From NCBI GenBank assembly GCA_050949865.1, contig JBMNGN010000001.1:443409-507408 (forward strand): a stretch of 64,000 bases of DNA, written 5' to 3'. The notes under the pieces were generated by a model, which saw nothing but the letters and a program-made list of their open reading frames with translations, was not told the DNA's origin and did no database searches. Of the stretch, positions 24,759 through 32,659 are shown in pieces. Each line of letters opens with the position of its first letter. Positions within the stretch are counted from its first letter, which is position 1. Made by a program: the position numbers and the translations under genes. The DNA comes from JBMNGN01 sp050949865. GTDB lineage: Bacteria > Bacillota > Syntrophomonadia > Syntrophomonadales > Syntrophomonadaceae.

Positions 24759-25664
24759 TTAACTATTCCGATTAAGTATATAAAAAGCCAGTTTCCGCAG
24801 AAAATCAGCCTCATCTCCAAAGCCAACCAAACTTTCCATACATTTGTTCACATTATCCCCGGCTAATTTTTCGGACTCATCTAATCCCAACAGGCTTGGG
24901 TAAGTTGTTTTACCGTTTTTTTCATCACTGCCAACCGGTTTGCCAATTAATACTTGGTTGCCGCGAATATCAAGTATATCATCAATTATCTGAAATGCCA
25001 AACCGAAATGGTAGGCATAATTGTCAAGGGCTGTTAGAACCGGTTTACTTGCACCGCATAAAATTGCCCCTGAACGGAGGGAAGCTCTAAACAATTCACC
25101 GGTTTTTAAACAGTGCATGGTAGCAAGGGTTTGATAATCAATATCCTTTCCTTCCGACTCCAGGTCTATAACCTGCCCGCCAATCATGCCGCGGCTTCCC
25201 ACCGCCCTGGCAATCTCTTCGATTACTTTCAGCAAGTTAGTTGGTGCAATTTCCTGGTTCAGGCGACTACCAGCCAGTATTTCAAAAGCCAGGGTAAGCA
25301 GGGCATCCCCGGCCAGAATTGCGTTGGCCTCGCCAAACACCTTATGGCAGGTGGGTTTTCCCCTCCGGTAATCATCATTGTCCATAGCCGGCAAATCATC
25401 ATGGACCAGGGAATAGGTATGGATCATTTCAACCGCACAGGCGACTGGTATTGCGGATTCAATCTTGCCCCCTGCAATCCGGGCTCCTTCAAGAACCAGG
25501 ATGGGTCTCAATCTTTTACCGCCGTTGAGTACCGCATACTCCATAGCCTCATGAATAATCCGGGGATAAGGATTCTCAAAGCTTAAGTACCTCTTGAGAT
25601 GAGAATCAATTAACTCTTTTCTTGCTTCTAATTCCGAGGCAATTAATTTCATATCAGAAACCAT
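24759..25664 (-). CDS. ispA: Polyprenyl (farnesyl/geranylgeranyl) diphosphate synthase
   Basis: About 301 residues. Both aspartate-rich motifs are present: DDLPAMDNDD near residue 88 (first, DDxxxxD) and DDILD near 228 (second). GGKRLRPILVLEG near 48 binds the isopentenyl diphosphate. IspA-type enzymes condense IPP with allylic diphosphates to C15 or C20. The ATG at 25664 is preceded by GGAAAGGA, better than the in-frame GTG at 25682. It follows xseB by about 50 bases and is upstream of OLE RNA, oapA and dxs. Confidence 0.93.
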   Translation of the reverse strand: MVSDMKLIASELEARKELIDSHLKRYLSFENPYPRIIHEAMEYAVLNGGKRLRPILVLEGARIAGGKIESAIPVACAVEMIHTYSLVHDDLPAMDNDDYRRGKPTCHKVFGEANAILAGDALLTLAFEILAGSRLNQEIAPTNLLKVIEEIARAVGSRGMIGGQVIDLESEGKDIDYQTLATMHCLKTGELFRASLRSGAILCGASKPVLTALDNYAYHFGLAFQIIDDILDIRGNQVLIGKPVGSDEKNGKTTYPSLLGLDESEKLAGDNVNKCMESLVGFGDEADFLRKLAFYILNRNS

Positions 25665-25712
25665 ATTTACTTTCCTTTCCACATTTTACCGGTATTTACC
25701 ATTAGTTATTTA

Positions 25713-25952
25713 TTATTGGTTTTCAGGAAAATCTATTAGTTCCAGCTCTCCATTCAAGCTTTTTATCAGCCGCTGAATCTTACCGCTTGCTTCATTTAGC
25801 TCCTGGCGACAAAAAAGTGATAATTCGACTCCTTCCTCAAAGAGTTTTATAGACTCTTCCAACCCCAGTTCTCCGGATTCTATCATTTGCGTAATTGTAT
25901 CGATTCTTTTAATCGCATCTTCAAACTTCAGTTTTTCCGGTGTATCTGGCAA
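25713..25952 (-). CDS. xseB: Exodeoxyribonuclease VII small subunit
   Basis: A 79-residue XseB. The central [35 protein letters not shown] matches the conserved helical core of the family. With XseA it forms exonuclease VII, which degrades single-stranded DNA into oligonucleotides. It overlaps the xseA C-terminal coding region by 32 bases and starts at a TTG after AAGGAGGGG. Length and core are normal. Confidence 0.93.
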   Translation of the reverse strand: MPDTPEKLKFEDAIKRIDTITQMIESGELGLEESIKLFEEGVELSLFCRQELNEASGKIQRLIKSLNGELELIDFPENQ

Positions 25953-27156
25953 AATCCAACCCCTCCTTGCTTTTTACCTCTACCTCCAATTTTCCGTTAT
26001 ACATCGTAATTTCCAGGTTATCGTTTATTTCTATATCATCTATATATGTTAGTACCCTTTCATCTTTTTTTACCAGGCAATAACCCCGCTGCATGATTTT
26101 AAGCGGGCTAACCCCATCAAGAGCCATAGCTGCTGCTGCTAACTGGTTCCGATAACCCTCCAGGGCCATCTCCGCTGCCCTGCAGAGGGCTTGTTGCCTG
26201 TTCTGCAGCAGGCTAGAGGAATAAGTGCACATAGTCTCAGGCTGGCTCCAGACCCTTGACATCATTACCCGTTCATACCATTCAAAACTGTAGTGCATTT
26301 TTCGCTGCATAGCTCTGAGCAATGAATTCTGACTTCTGAGAATTAACTCCTCCAGGTTCGAAAAGTCCGGAACCGCAATTTGAGCTGCATGGGTTGGGGT
26401 GGCTGCACGGACATCAGCAGCCAGATCGGCCAGGGTATAGTCCACCTCATGGCCAACCGCTGAAATGATCGGAATTTGTGATTCAAATATGGCCTGAACC
26501 ACTTCTTCGCTGTTGAAGGCCATCAAATCTTCAAAAGAGCCGCCCCCTCGACCTATAATAATCAAATCCACCAGGCCTTGAGCATTTAACATCCTAAGCC
26601 CTTCAGCCAATTCGGATGGCGCATCAGGTCCTTGAACGGAACTGTGGACTATGGTAACCTCTACTTTGCTGTGCCGGTTTTTAATTACCTTAAGAATATC
26701 CCTAAGAGCAGCTCCTTCAATGGAAGTTACGATGCCAATCCTTTTAGGCATTGAGGGAATAGGCTTTTTATATTTTTCATCAAAAACCCCCTTGGCTGCC
26801 AGCTTTTTTTTAAGCTGCTCCAGGTATAGAAAAATGCCTCCCAGCCCGTAAGGCTGAATTTCCTCCACATACAGCTGGTACCTGCCCTGCCGGGCGAAAA
26901 CCGAGACATTTCCCCGGACTAATATTTCCATGCCGTTTTCCGGTTTAAACTGTAAATTACGGTTGCGGTTTCTAAACATAACGCAACTGATGCTGGATTC
27001 TTCATCCTTCAGGGAAAAATACATATGCCCGGATTGCTGGTAAAGCTTTAAGCCGGTAATCTCTCCCTTTACCCAAATACTATGTAAAAACATATCCTGT
27101 TCTAACAGCTGGTTAATATATTTGTTCAATTGGGTAACAGTTATAAACTGGTTCAT
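25921..27156 (-). CDS. xseA: Exodeoxyribonuclease VII large subunit
   Basis: 411 residues. The N-terminal OB-fold ([46 protein letters not shown]) is followed by the catalytic domain with [46 protein letters not shown] and [32 protein letters not shown]. It is a little shorter than E. coli XseA but all core motifs are present. It acts in the cytoplasm on single-stranded DNA. The start overlaps the folD stop by 4 bases, so translation is coupled. Confidence 0.94.
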   Translation of the reverse strand: MNQFITVTQLNKYINQLLEQDMFLHSIWVKGEITGLKLYQQSGHMYFSLKDEESSISCVMFRNRNRNLQFKPENGMEILVRGNVSVFARQGRYQLYVEEIQPYGLGGIFLYLEQLKKKLAAKGVFDEKYKKPIPSMPKRIGIVTSIEGAALRDILKVIKNRHSKVEVTIVHSSVQGPDAPSELAEGLRMLNAQGLVDLIIIGRGGGSFEDLMAFNSEEVVQAIFESQIPIISAVGHEVDYTLADLAADVRAATPTHAAQIAVPDFSNLEELILRSQNSLLRAMQRKMHYSFEWYERVMMSRVWSQPETMCTYSSSLLQNRQQALCRAAEMALEGYRNQLAAAAMALDGVSPLKIMQRGYCLVKKDERVLTYIDDIEINDNLEITMYNGKLEVEVKSKEGLDFARYTGKTEV

Positions 27157-27992
27157 AATAACCCCCGCCTGGCTTTAGCTGCCTTAGTCAGGTTCTCCAT
27201 TAATTTAGCAATTATGAGCGGCCCGATACCACCGGGCACAGGTGCCAGATAGCCTTCTGCTTCCCCTAAGGCTGCGGGGTCTACATTGCCGCAGGACTTG
27301 TTATCATGCCAGTAAAATCCTGCATCAATAATTACTGCCCCTGGATTAATATGCTCTCTTTTGACCACCAGGGGAGCTCCTTTTTCAAATATAAACCCGT
27401 CGCTTCCAATCAGTTTCTGGGGTATATACTCTGGCAGCACATGGACATGGCAGCCCTTTTTAATCAAAATAATCGACAGGGGCAGGATTAAGTCAAAGGA
27501 ATCGCCAACCAGGGTTACCTGTTTTCCTTTAAGGTTGTCCAAGTATCGTTCAAGGATCTCCAGGCAGGCTAAGGCCCCACAACTTATAAAACCCGGGTTG
27601 GAGCACAGCAATCTGCCCAATGTTACCGGGTTAAAGCCGTCAACATCTTTTGTAATGTCGATAGCTGACAGAAACTCCTCTTGATAATTCTCCAGCTTTT
27701 TGCCTATGGGCAGCTGAAGCAATATTCCGTCAATATCCGGATCAGTATTCAGGATGGATATCTCTTCCAACAACTTTTCCCTGTCCGTATCTTCCGGGAG
27801 ATGCAAGGTGCGGCATTTACCTCCAATTGCGGCCGCCGCCTGTTCTTTAAGCCTGATGTACACCAGGTTTTCCTGGTTCTGGCCCACGTTAATTATAGCC
27901 AGGTGAGGAACTAACCGGTTGGAAGCATTTTCCTCACGCAAACGATTTTTTATTTCATCAGCGATGCTTTTGCCACTGATTAACTCCATCAT
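27153..27992 (-). CDS. folD: Divergent FolD, methylenetetrahydrofolate dehydrogenase/cyclohydrolase
   Basis: About 279 residues. The folate site is recognisable: YIRLKEQAAAAIGG with the catalytic Lys, GILLQLPIG, and ITKDVDGFNPVTLGRL. The C-terminal APVPGGIGPL is also conserved. The NADP-binding part is unusual. The canonical PCTP motif is replaced by FISCGALACL, and the GRS-x-IVG-x-P loop reads GDSFDLILP, with Asp in place of the 2'-phosphate-binding Arg. It may use NAD or have lost the dehydrogenase activity. I start at the ATG at 27992, next to GGGGGTG. Its place upstream of xseA is the usual one in this cluster. Confidence 0.85.
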   Translation of the reverse strand: MMELISGKSIADEIKNRLREENASNRLVPHLAIINVGQNQENLVYIRLKEQAAAAIGGKCRTLHLPEDTDREKLLEEISILNTDPDIDGILLQLPIGKKLENYQEEFLSAIDITKDVDGFNPVTLGRLLCSNPGFISCGALACLEILERYLDNLKGKQVTLVGDSFDLILPLSIILIKKGCHVHVLPEYIPQKLIGSDGFIFEKGAPLVVKREHINPGAVIIDAGFYWHDNKSCGNVDPAALGEAEGYLAPVPGGIGPLIIAKLMENLTKAAKARRGLL

Positions 27993-28011
27993 TTCACCCC
28001 CTGTTGGAAAT

Positions 28012-29016
28012 CTACCGGCTATCATCCGGCAAAAGGGATAGGGCAGGTTCCCCTATACCAACCCTATTCAGGCATTTACCCAGCAAGGCAACTCCCACCG
28101 CATTATCTGTACTTAAATTGGGGTGGGCAAAATAAAGATTTATCCCGACTGCCTTATGCTCCAGCCGCTCCTTTAAGCGGGTTTTAACCAATGAATTAGC
28201 CATAACCCCTCCAATCAGCAATACCTTTTTGATTCTATTCAATTTGGCTTGTTGTAAAATCGCCTTTTCCAATGTGTTAGCCACGGTTCTAAATAGAGCA
28301 AAGGCAATCTCAGCTGGGGTTTCCCCCTGATTCCACATTTTCAGCGCTCGAGTTTCTGCACCGGAAAACGAAAATCCTCTCTCGTCCACTGAAGCAGGAA
28401 TGCGCAAATTTCTTTGTTTGGCGTTTAATGCTAACTCTTCCATAGCCCTCCCGGCAGGAAAAGGCAATCCCATAGCCACTCCTACTCTATCTATAAGCTG
28501 CCCGGCATGCAAATCCTTGCCCTGCAGTCTGGGAGTAATATTTAAGAGCCGGGTTGGACTCCATTCAGCCAAGACTATTTCCGATGTCCCCCCCGAAAAA
28601 TGAACTGCCAGGAACTCCCCCAGATTCATTAAATCCGGATTACTCTTCAAACCAGCCATGATATGCCCTTCTTGATGGCTGACATGGTAGAGGGGGACTC
28701 CCAAAAGGGCACTTAATACCTTGGCCTGGGATATACCGGCATTAAAAACCGGCATATAACTTCCAGGTATGCGGCGGGGAAAAGCGCTAACCGCAATAGC
28801 GGCAACCTGTCTGTAGCTGGGTTCGGAAAAAATGCGGTCAAATAATAGCGGGAGGTTTTTTAAATGATGGAATAATGCTTCTGACTGGCGCAAACCGCGG
28901 CTTCCTTTTTTAACATGGATTGCTAATCTTTCATCAACTAATACCCTTAGTTGTTTATCGACCAGAGCTGCTGAGGTTGTATAGGCACTTGTATCAATCC
29001 CCAGATAATAACTCAT
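28012..29016 (-). CDS. Kae1/TsaD-like glycoprotease paralogue (ASKHA ATPase fold)
   Basis: 334 residues. DTSAYTTSAALVD (N-terminal phosphate loop), HVSHQEGHIMAG with the HxxxH metal pair near residue 115, SGGTSEI near 140 and IGGVMANS near 280 all match the TsaD/Kae1 fold. It is more divergent than the universal TsaD, so I infer a second copy, as is common in Clostridia ('O-sialoglycoprotein endopeptidase-like'). It may act in tRNA t6A modification or another role. It overlaps nusB by 4 bases. Substrate unknown. Confidence 0.8.
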   Translation of the reverse strand: MSYYLGIDTSAYTTSAALVDKQLRVLVDERLAIHVKKGSRGLRQSEALFHHLKNLPLLFDRIFSEPSYRQVAAIAVSAFPRRIPGSYMPVFNAGISQAKVLSALLGVPLYHVSHQEGHIMAGLKSNPDLMNLGEFLAVHFSGGTSEIVLAEWSPTRLLNITPRLQGKDLHAGQLIDRVGVAMGLPFPAGRAMEELALNAKQRNLRIPASVDERGFSFSGAETRALKMWNQGETPAEIAFALFRTVANTLEKAILQQAKLNRIKKVLLIGGVMANSLVKTRLKERLEHKAVGINLYFAHPNLSTDNAVGVALLGKCLNRVGIGEPALSLLPDDSR

Positions 29017-29414
29017 TTTCTTTCACCCATAATTTTGTCCAGAATGGCATTAACCAGGGAGGTTAATCCCTGATCTCCATATCTCTTGGATATTTCAAGG
29101 GCCTCATCTATGGCAATAGGCGGCTGGGAGTTTTCCATATACAAAATCTCATATCCGGCCACCCTCATAATACTTCTTTCCACCGGAGGTATTCTCTTAA
29201 TATTACAATCCCGTGCATATCGGCTTAGTTTTTTATCTATGTCATCGATATTCTTCAAGCATCCTTCAATTAAATCCCAGGAAAATTGGCGATCCTTTTC
29301 TGCCAGGCTTTGGTTTTCTAAGAGGTATTGGAAAGCAGCCTGCGGTTCCGCGTTTACCTGGTCTACCTGATAGAGAACCTTGAAGGCAAATTCCCGTGCT
29401 TTTCTTCTGCTCAA
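29013..29414 (-). CDS. nusB: NusB, transcription antitermination factor
   Basis: About 133 residues. The start SRRKAREFAFKVLYQVD and the core FSWDLIEGCLKNIDDIDKKLSRYA, RIPPVERSIMRVAGYEILYME and PPIAIDEALEISKRYGDQGLTSLVNAILDKI are a complete NusB. It binds boxA RNA with NusE in rRNA antitermination. A longer in-frame reading (from 29489) would overlap the upstream DUF2273 gene and encode an atypical basic extension, so I prefer the TTG at 29414, which follows AAAAGGAG. Confidence 0.93.
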   Translation of the reverse strand: MSRRKAREFAFKVLYQVDQVNAEPQAAFQYLLENQSLAEKDRQFSWDLIEGCLKNIDDIDKKLSRYARDCNIKRIPPVERSIMRVAGYEILYMENSQPPIAIDEALEISKRYGDQGLTSLVNAILDKIMGERK

Positions 29415-29427
29415 TACTTTACACCCT

Positions 29428-29652
29428 TTACTCCTTTTCCCGGCTAAAAAGATTTTTAAACCAGTTATCAATATTTTTATTCTCGTCAATACGCTTACCT
29501 AAATAGTACCCTATTCCAATGAAAAAGATTATAAATAGGGCGCGCCAAAAACCGTAGGTAAGGAAAAGAATACTGGCAACCAGACCCAGGAACACACCCA
29601 GAGCCTTGCCCCGATGTTCCTCCAGAATTAATAGCAAGATTTTTTCCAACAC
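29428..29652 (-). CDS. DUF2273 small membrane protein
   Basis: 74 residues with two hydrophobic segments (GKALGVFLGLVASILFLTYG and ALFIIFFIGIGYYLGKRID) and a charged tail. This matches DUF2273, which regularly follows amaP and precedes or neighbours Asp23 genes in Firmicutes, and here lies between amaP and nusB. Role unknown, probably with AmaP and Asp23 at the membrane. Confidence 0.85.
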   Translation of the reverse strand: MLEKILLLILEEHRGKALGVFLGLVASILFLTYGFWRALFIIFFIGIGYYLGKRIDENKNIDNWFKNLFSREKE

Positions 29653-29666
29653 TACAATGACCTCCC

Positions 29667-30203
29667 CTATTTACTGGCCGGCTTGCTTGTAGTACCAAAA
29701 TCGTCTACCAGAACCCTTACTTCTGAAACCTGAAGGCCACCATATTTCTCCAGATATTCTTTAACCACCGCCTGGATCTTTTGGCTCATATCAACGACAC
29801 TCTGGTCCGGATTGATCATCATATGAATTTTTACTATTATGCCATCATTGCCTTTGTCTACTGATGACTTTATTTCTTTGACTCCTTCTACCTGCCTGAT
29901 GGCTTTCATAATAATAACCTTTATGGCCGGTACAGTAATCGATACTTGCCCGGATAAGCTGCTGCTGATAACCACCGATGTTAACCGGGGATTACCCTTA
30001 ATCCCGCTCACCAGGATTGAAACTACCGCCACTAACAAAACTATAGCTAACGTCCCTATAATAACACGGTTCTGAGGAGAACCCAGGGCTATAGATATGT
30101 AATCTGCCGGTTCAGGCCTGCCGATAGCTGCACCCAATACTAATACGGCCAGGATGATTAACAACAGACTGTAAATAGTAAACGCTATTCTCCACATTAC
30201 CAT
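29667..30203 (-). CDS. amaP: AmaP, alkaline shock response membrane anchor protein
   Basis: 178 residues. Two N-terminal membrane helices (FTIYSLLLIILAVLVLGAAIG and VIIGTLAIVLLVAVVSILVSG) are followed by a soluble Asp23-like domain. In Staphylococcus AmaP anchors Asp23 to the membrane. It lies 75 bases downstream of asp23, with a hairpin between. The family match is by topology, size and gene order. Confidence 0.85.
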   Translation of the reverse strand: MVMWRIAFTIYSLLLIILAVLVLGAAIGRPEPADYISIALGSPQNRVIIGTLAIVLLVAVVSILVSGIKGNPRLTSVVISSSLSGQVSITVPAIKVIIMKAIRQVEGVKEIKSSVDKGNDGIIVKIHMMINPDQSVVDMSQKIQAVVKEYLEKYGGLQVSEVRVLVDDFGTTSKPASK

Positions 30204-30229
30204 CTAGCACCTCTTTTCTGGAAACAATA

Positions 30230-30264
30230 CAGGTAACCCCCTGGGTAAAGCAGGGGGTTACCTG
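30230..30264 (-). terminator. Hairpin between asp23 and amaP (attenuator or processing site)
   Basis: CAGGTAACCCCCTG (30230-30243) and CAGGGGGTTACCTG (30251-30264) are perfect complements, with a 7-base loop. On the minus strand only a short T-containing tail (TATTG) follows, so partial read-through into amaP is likely. This would set the asp23 to amaP ratio. Confidence 0.65.
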
Positions 30265-30278
30265 TTTCAGCCAATTTG

Positions 30279-30689
30279 CTAATCATTATCAACCACTGGG
30301 TTTGGCTCTGCTTCCGCCTTAGCATCCTTTTCCTTTTTAATCGCCACTGATAAAATATGCACATTAACCCCGGCTACAGTTAAACCGGTCATGGTTTGGA
30401 CAGCCAATTTAATCTCTTTTTGGACATTTTCCGCTACCTTAGGTATGGGATAGCCATATTCTACTACTATAAATATATCGATAGTAGTCCTGTCTTCATT
30501 TATCTCTACCTTGATTCCTTTACCGAAATTCTTTCTACCCAACTTCTCGACCAGGTCGGTTCCCCATCCGCCGCTCATAGCAGAAACACCTTCAACTCCA
30601 GCTGCTGCTAGACCAGCAATGGTTGATACAACCTCGTCAGCGATCCTTATTGAACCTAATTCATTAGTGATCTCCGGTTTAGTTTCCAT
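30279..30689 (-). CDS. asp23: Asp23/Gls24 envelope stress protein
   Basis: 136 residues. IADEVVSTIAGLAAAGVEGVSAMSGG and FIVVEYGYPIPKVAENVQKEIKLAVQTMTGLTVAGVNVHI are the conserved core of Asp23/Gls24 proteins. These are abundant, membrane-associated proteins that affect envelope stress. It is the first gene of an operon asp23-amaP-DUF2273-nusB, with a promoter about 30 bases upstream that is framed by an inverted repeat. The acidic C-terminal tail is family-typical. Confidence 0.9.
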   Translation of the reverse strand: METKPEITNELGSIRIADEVVSTIAGLAAAGVEGVSAMSGGWGTDLVEKLGRKNFGKGIKVEINEDRTTIDIFIVVEYGYPIPKVAENVQKEIKLAVQTMTGLTVAGVNVHILSVAIKKEKDAKAEAEPNPVVDND

Positions 30690-30720
30690 TCCGTCACCTC
30701 CACAATACTTATAATTGCTA

Positions 30721-30749
30721 TTTTAACAGACAATTATTAATATTATCAA
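30721..30749 (-). promoter_or_regulatory. Sigma-A promoter of the asp23 operon
   Basis: Minus strand TTGATA (30744-30749), 17 bp, TTAAAA (30721-30726). The start codon is about 30 bases downstream, and GTGGAGGTGAC just before it is the ribosome-binding site. The -10 is 4/6. Confidence 0.5.
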
Positions 30750-30759
30750 ATCTGTTAAA
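30722..30759. repeat. 9-bp inverted repeat bracketing the asp23 promoter
   Basis: TTTAACAGA (30722-30730) and TCTGTTAAA (30751-30759) are perfect complements separated by 20 bases. The arms overlap the -10 and flank the -35 site. A repressor binding both arms would occlude the promoter; no known operator is recognised. Confidence 0.5.
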
Positions 30760-30950
30760 TTAGCCCAATAATATATTTACATTCTATCACTCATTCTACT
30801 CCAGATAAAGCAGATATAAACCTTTACCCTTTGGAAAACTCCTTTAAAAATGAAGACCCAGGATAAAGAATTCCTAAGCCTAATTATAGAGTCCAAGTAG
30901 TAAATATATAGCTATAGTTATATGTCCTCTATATGTCTTCCCTGCTAAGA

Positions 30951-31490
30951 TTAAGATTCCGTACCTCCCCGCACCACGATACATATCTTATCCTCACTGC
31001 TTTTTGTAGCCCGGGCTATTAACTGAATTAATTCCTGTTCCTTGTCTAATCTCAAATTATCAGCTTGAATTATTACCGTAATGGTATCGGGTTGAACTAT
31101 TACCGCGCATTCTGAATAGCCTTTGGACTTGACCAGGCTTTCTGCCCTCATTTCCTTCTCCATATCTTCGGATATGTTCACCAATCTAAGGGCGGCGGCT
31201 GCTCTGGCTTCTTTATCATCGAGATCACTGTTTAAAATGTCTCTTAACATCTCAATCTGCCGGCTTCGCACCCTTTCTCTTTCCATTCGATATTCAGCAA
31301 AAAACTCCGCTTCTTGATCTATGTTCATTCCCTTACCCATATCGGCTTCTTCTGAGACAAGTGTCTCGGGCAGAGGGCTTTCCTCCACTGCTGCTTCCTT
31401 TTTTATACCGGAATAGGCCTGGCTAACCAGTACTACCAGAAGCAGTCCAGCCAGAGCATATATTCCTGTTTTCTTAAAGTTAACTATCAT
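30951..31490 (-). CDS. spoIIIAH: SpoIIIAH, stage III sporulation membrane protein
   Basis: 179 residues. One N-terminal membrane anchor (GIYALAGLLLVVLVSQAYSG) and a C-terminal YscJ/FliF-like ring-building domain (CAVIVQPDTITVIIQADNL...LIQLIARATKSSED). In Bacillus SpoIIIAH sits in the mother-cell membrane and binds SpoIIQ across the septum. It is the last gene of the spoIIIA operon and overlaps spoIIIAG by one base. Confidence 0.92.
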   Translation of the reverse strand: MIVNFKKTGIYALAGLLLVVLVSQAYSGIKKEAAVEESPLPETLVSEEADMGKGMNIDQEAEFFAEYRMERERVRSRQIEMLRDILNSDLDDKEARAAAALRLVNISEDMEKEMRAESLVKSKGYSECAVIVQPDTITVIIQADNLRLDKEQELIQLIARATKSSEDKICIVVRGGTES

Positions 31491-32068
31491 TATTCTCCTC
31501 CTTTCCTGGGCATCACCCTTACCTTATGAGCAGAAATATTGAGCAGGGTAGCAGCAGCATTAACCAGTTTCTCTTGAACCAAAGGACTGCTGGCCCCATC
31601 TGAGACTATTAGCACCCCCAACACTTCCGGGTATTTCTCCTCAATCAATAGTGGATTTCCTGATGATACCGCAATATCTTGTGTTTGGTTTTCTTCCCGG
31701 CTGCTCTTAGTTACTCCTTTAGAATCCGATTCCTTGGTCTCTCTCATCTCATTTCGAACATTGGTGGCATAAGTTTTGACTCCATCCGAAGCCAGGGTAA
31801 TACTTACTTTCACTTCACCTGCTCCCTCAATCTGGGATAGTATCGACTCCAACTCCATGGTATAAGCCGGCTTATTTTGTGGTTCCACCTCCAGGCTGGC
31901 AGGCAGAGGTGTGGTTAACTGGGATCGGTGGCCGGTTGGCCAAAGCAATGCTAGTAAACCAATGCAGATCAAGATAATTAAGACGTATTTCCGGTTCTTA
32001 CCTGCAAACAGCGTTCTCTTCTCCCCATCATCAGCATTTTTGGTCTTTCTTATCCATTCATCCAGCAT
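31490..32068 (-). CDS. spoIIIAG: SpoIIIAG, stage III sporulation protein
   Basis: 192 residues. One membrane helix (YVLIILICIGLLALLWPTG), then a soluble domain with LESILSQIEGAGEVKVSITLASDG and EVLGVLIVSDGASSPLVQEKLVNAAATLLNISAHKVRVMPRK. SpoIIIAG forms the large ring of the feeding-tube channel between forespore and mother cell. 3 bases separate it from spoIIIAF. Confidence 0.93.
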   Translation of the reverse strand: MLDEWIRKTKNADDGEKRTLFAGKNRKYVLIILICIGLLALLWPTGHRSQLTTPLPASLEVEPQNKPAYTMELESILSQIEGAGEVKVSITLASDGVKTYATNVRNEMRETKESDSKGVTKSSREENQTQDIAVSSGNPLLIEEKYPEVLGVLIVSDGASSPLVQEKLVNAAATLLNISAHKVRVMPRKGGE

Positions 32069-32071
32069 TTT

Positions 32072-32650
32072 TTACCCTCCTTTAAACTCGATTGATATAT
32101 CAACCCCTTCGAGTCCATAAAAATTGTTTAACACCCCGTTTATTTTCTTTTCTAAAGCCCTGGTATCTGGTTCTAACAGTATGGTACGGGCTTCCAACGG
32201 CAGCTGTAAGCTGGATTCGGCTACCGGTTGCGGTTCAGTGGTAACCACCAATTTCACCCCGGTTATTAATCCCTCCTCCCCCATTTCAACCTTAGCTTCA
32301 ACAACCTTTACCCCGGGGACCAGCATGACTACCGCTTCAATTTGGCCTTGAAGCTTATTCTTAACCAGCTGGACATTTTTTTCGGTAATCTCCTGATTAA
32401 GCTGCATACCCTTATGCACCATCTGTTCCGTTCCTGCAGCATCGATTTTGTAATCCCACATCTGGACGCTTAAATTTTTGCTGGCAAACAAAAGGGACAA
32501 GGTAGGATTTAAGACAGCTACAATGACAAATAACCCTATGGCAAAGCGCACAAATGGCTTTATCTTACCATCTGGCAACAATATTTCAAGAAAACTGGCT
32601 ACCATTACAATGACTATGACATTGCGGACAATTTCTAATAATGTGGACAT
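32072..32650 (-). CDS. spoIIIAF: SpoIIIAF, stage III sporulation protein
   Basis: 192 residues with two N-terminal membrane helices (VIVIVMVASFLEILLPDG and FVRFAIGLFVIVAVLNPTLSLLF), then a soluble ring-building domain. The first helix is followed by the conserved FLEILLPDGKIKPFVRFAIG block specific to SpoIIIAF. Mother-cell expression as part of the spoIIIA operon is inferred from family knowledge. Confidence 0.92.
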   Translation of the reverse strand: MSTLLEIVRNVIVIVMVASFLEILLPDGKIKPFVRFAIGLFVIVAVLNPTLSLLFASKNLSVQMWDYKIDAAGTEQMVHKGMQLNQEITEKNVQLVKNKLQGQIEAVVMLVPGVKVVEAKVEMGEEGLITGVKLVVTTEPQPVAESSLQLPLEARTILLEPDTRALEKKINGVLNNFYGLEGVDISIEFKGG

Positions 32651-32659
32651 TATTCCCTC

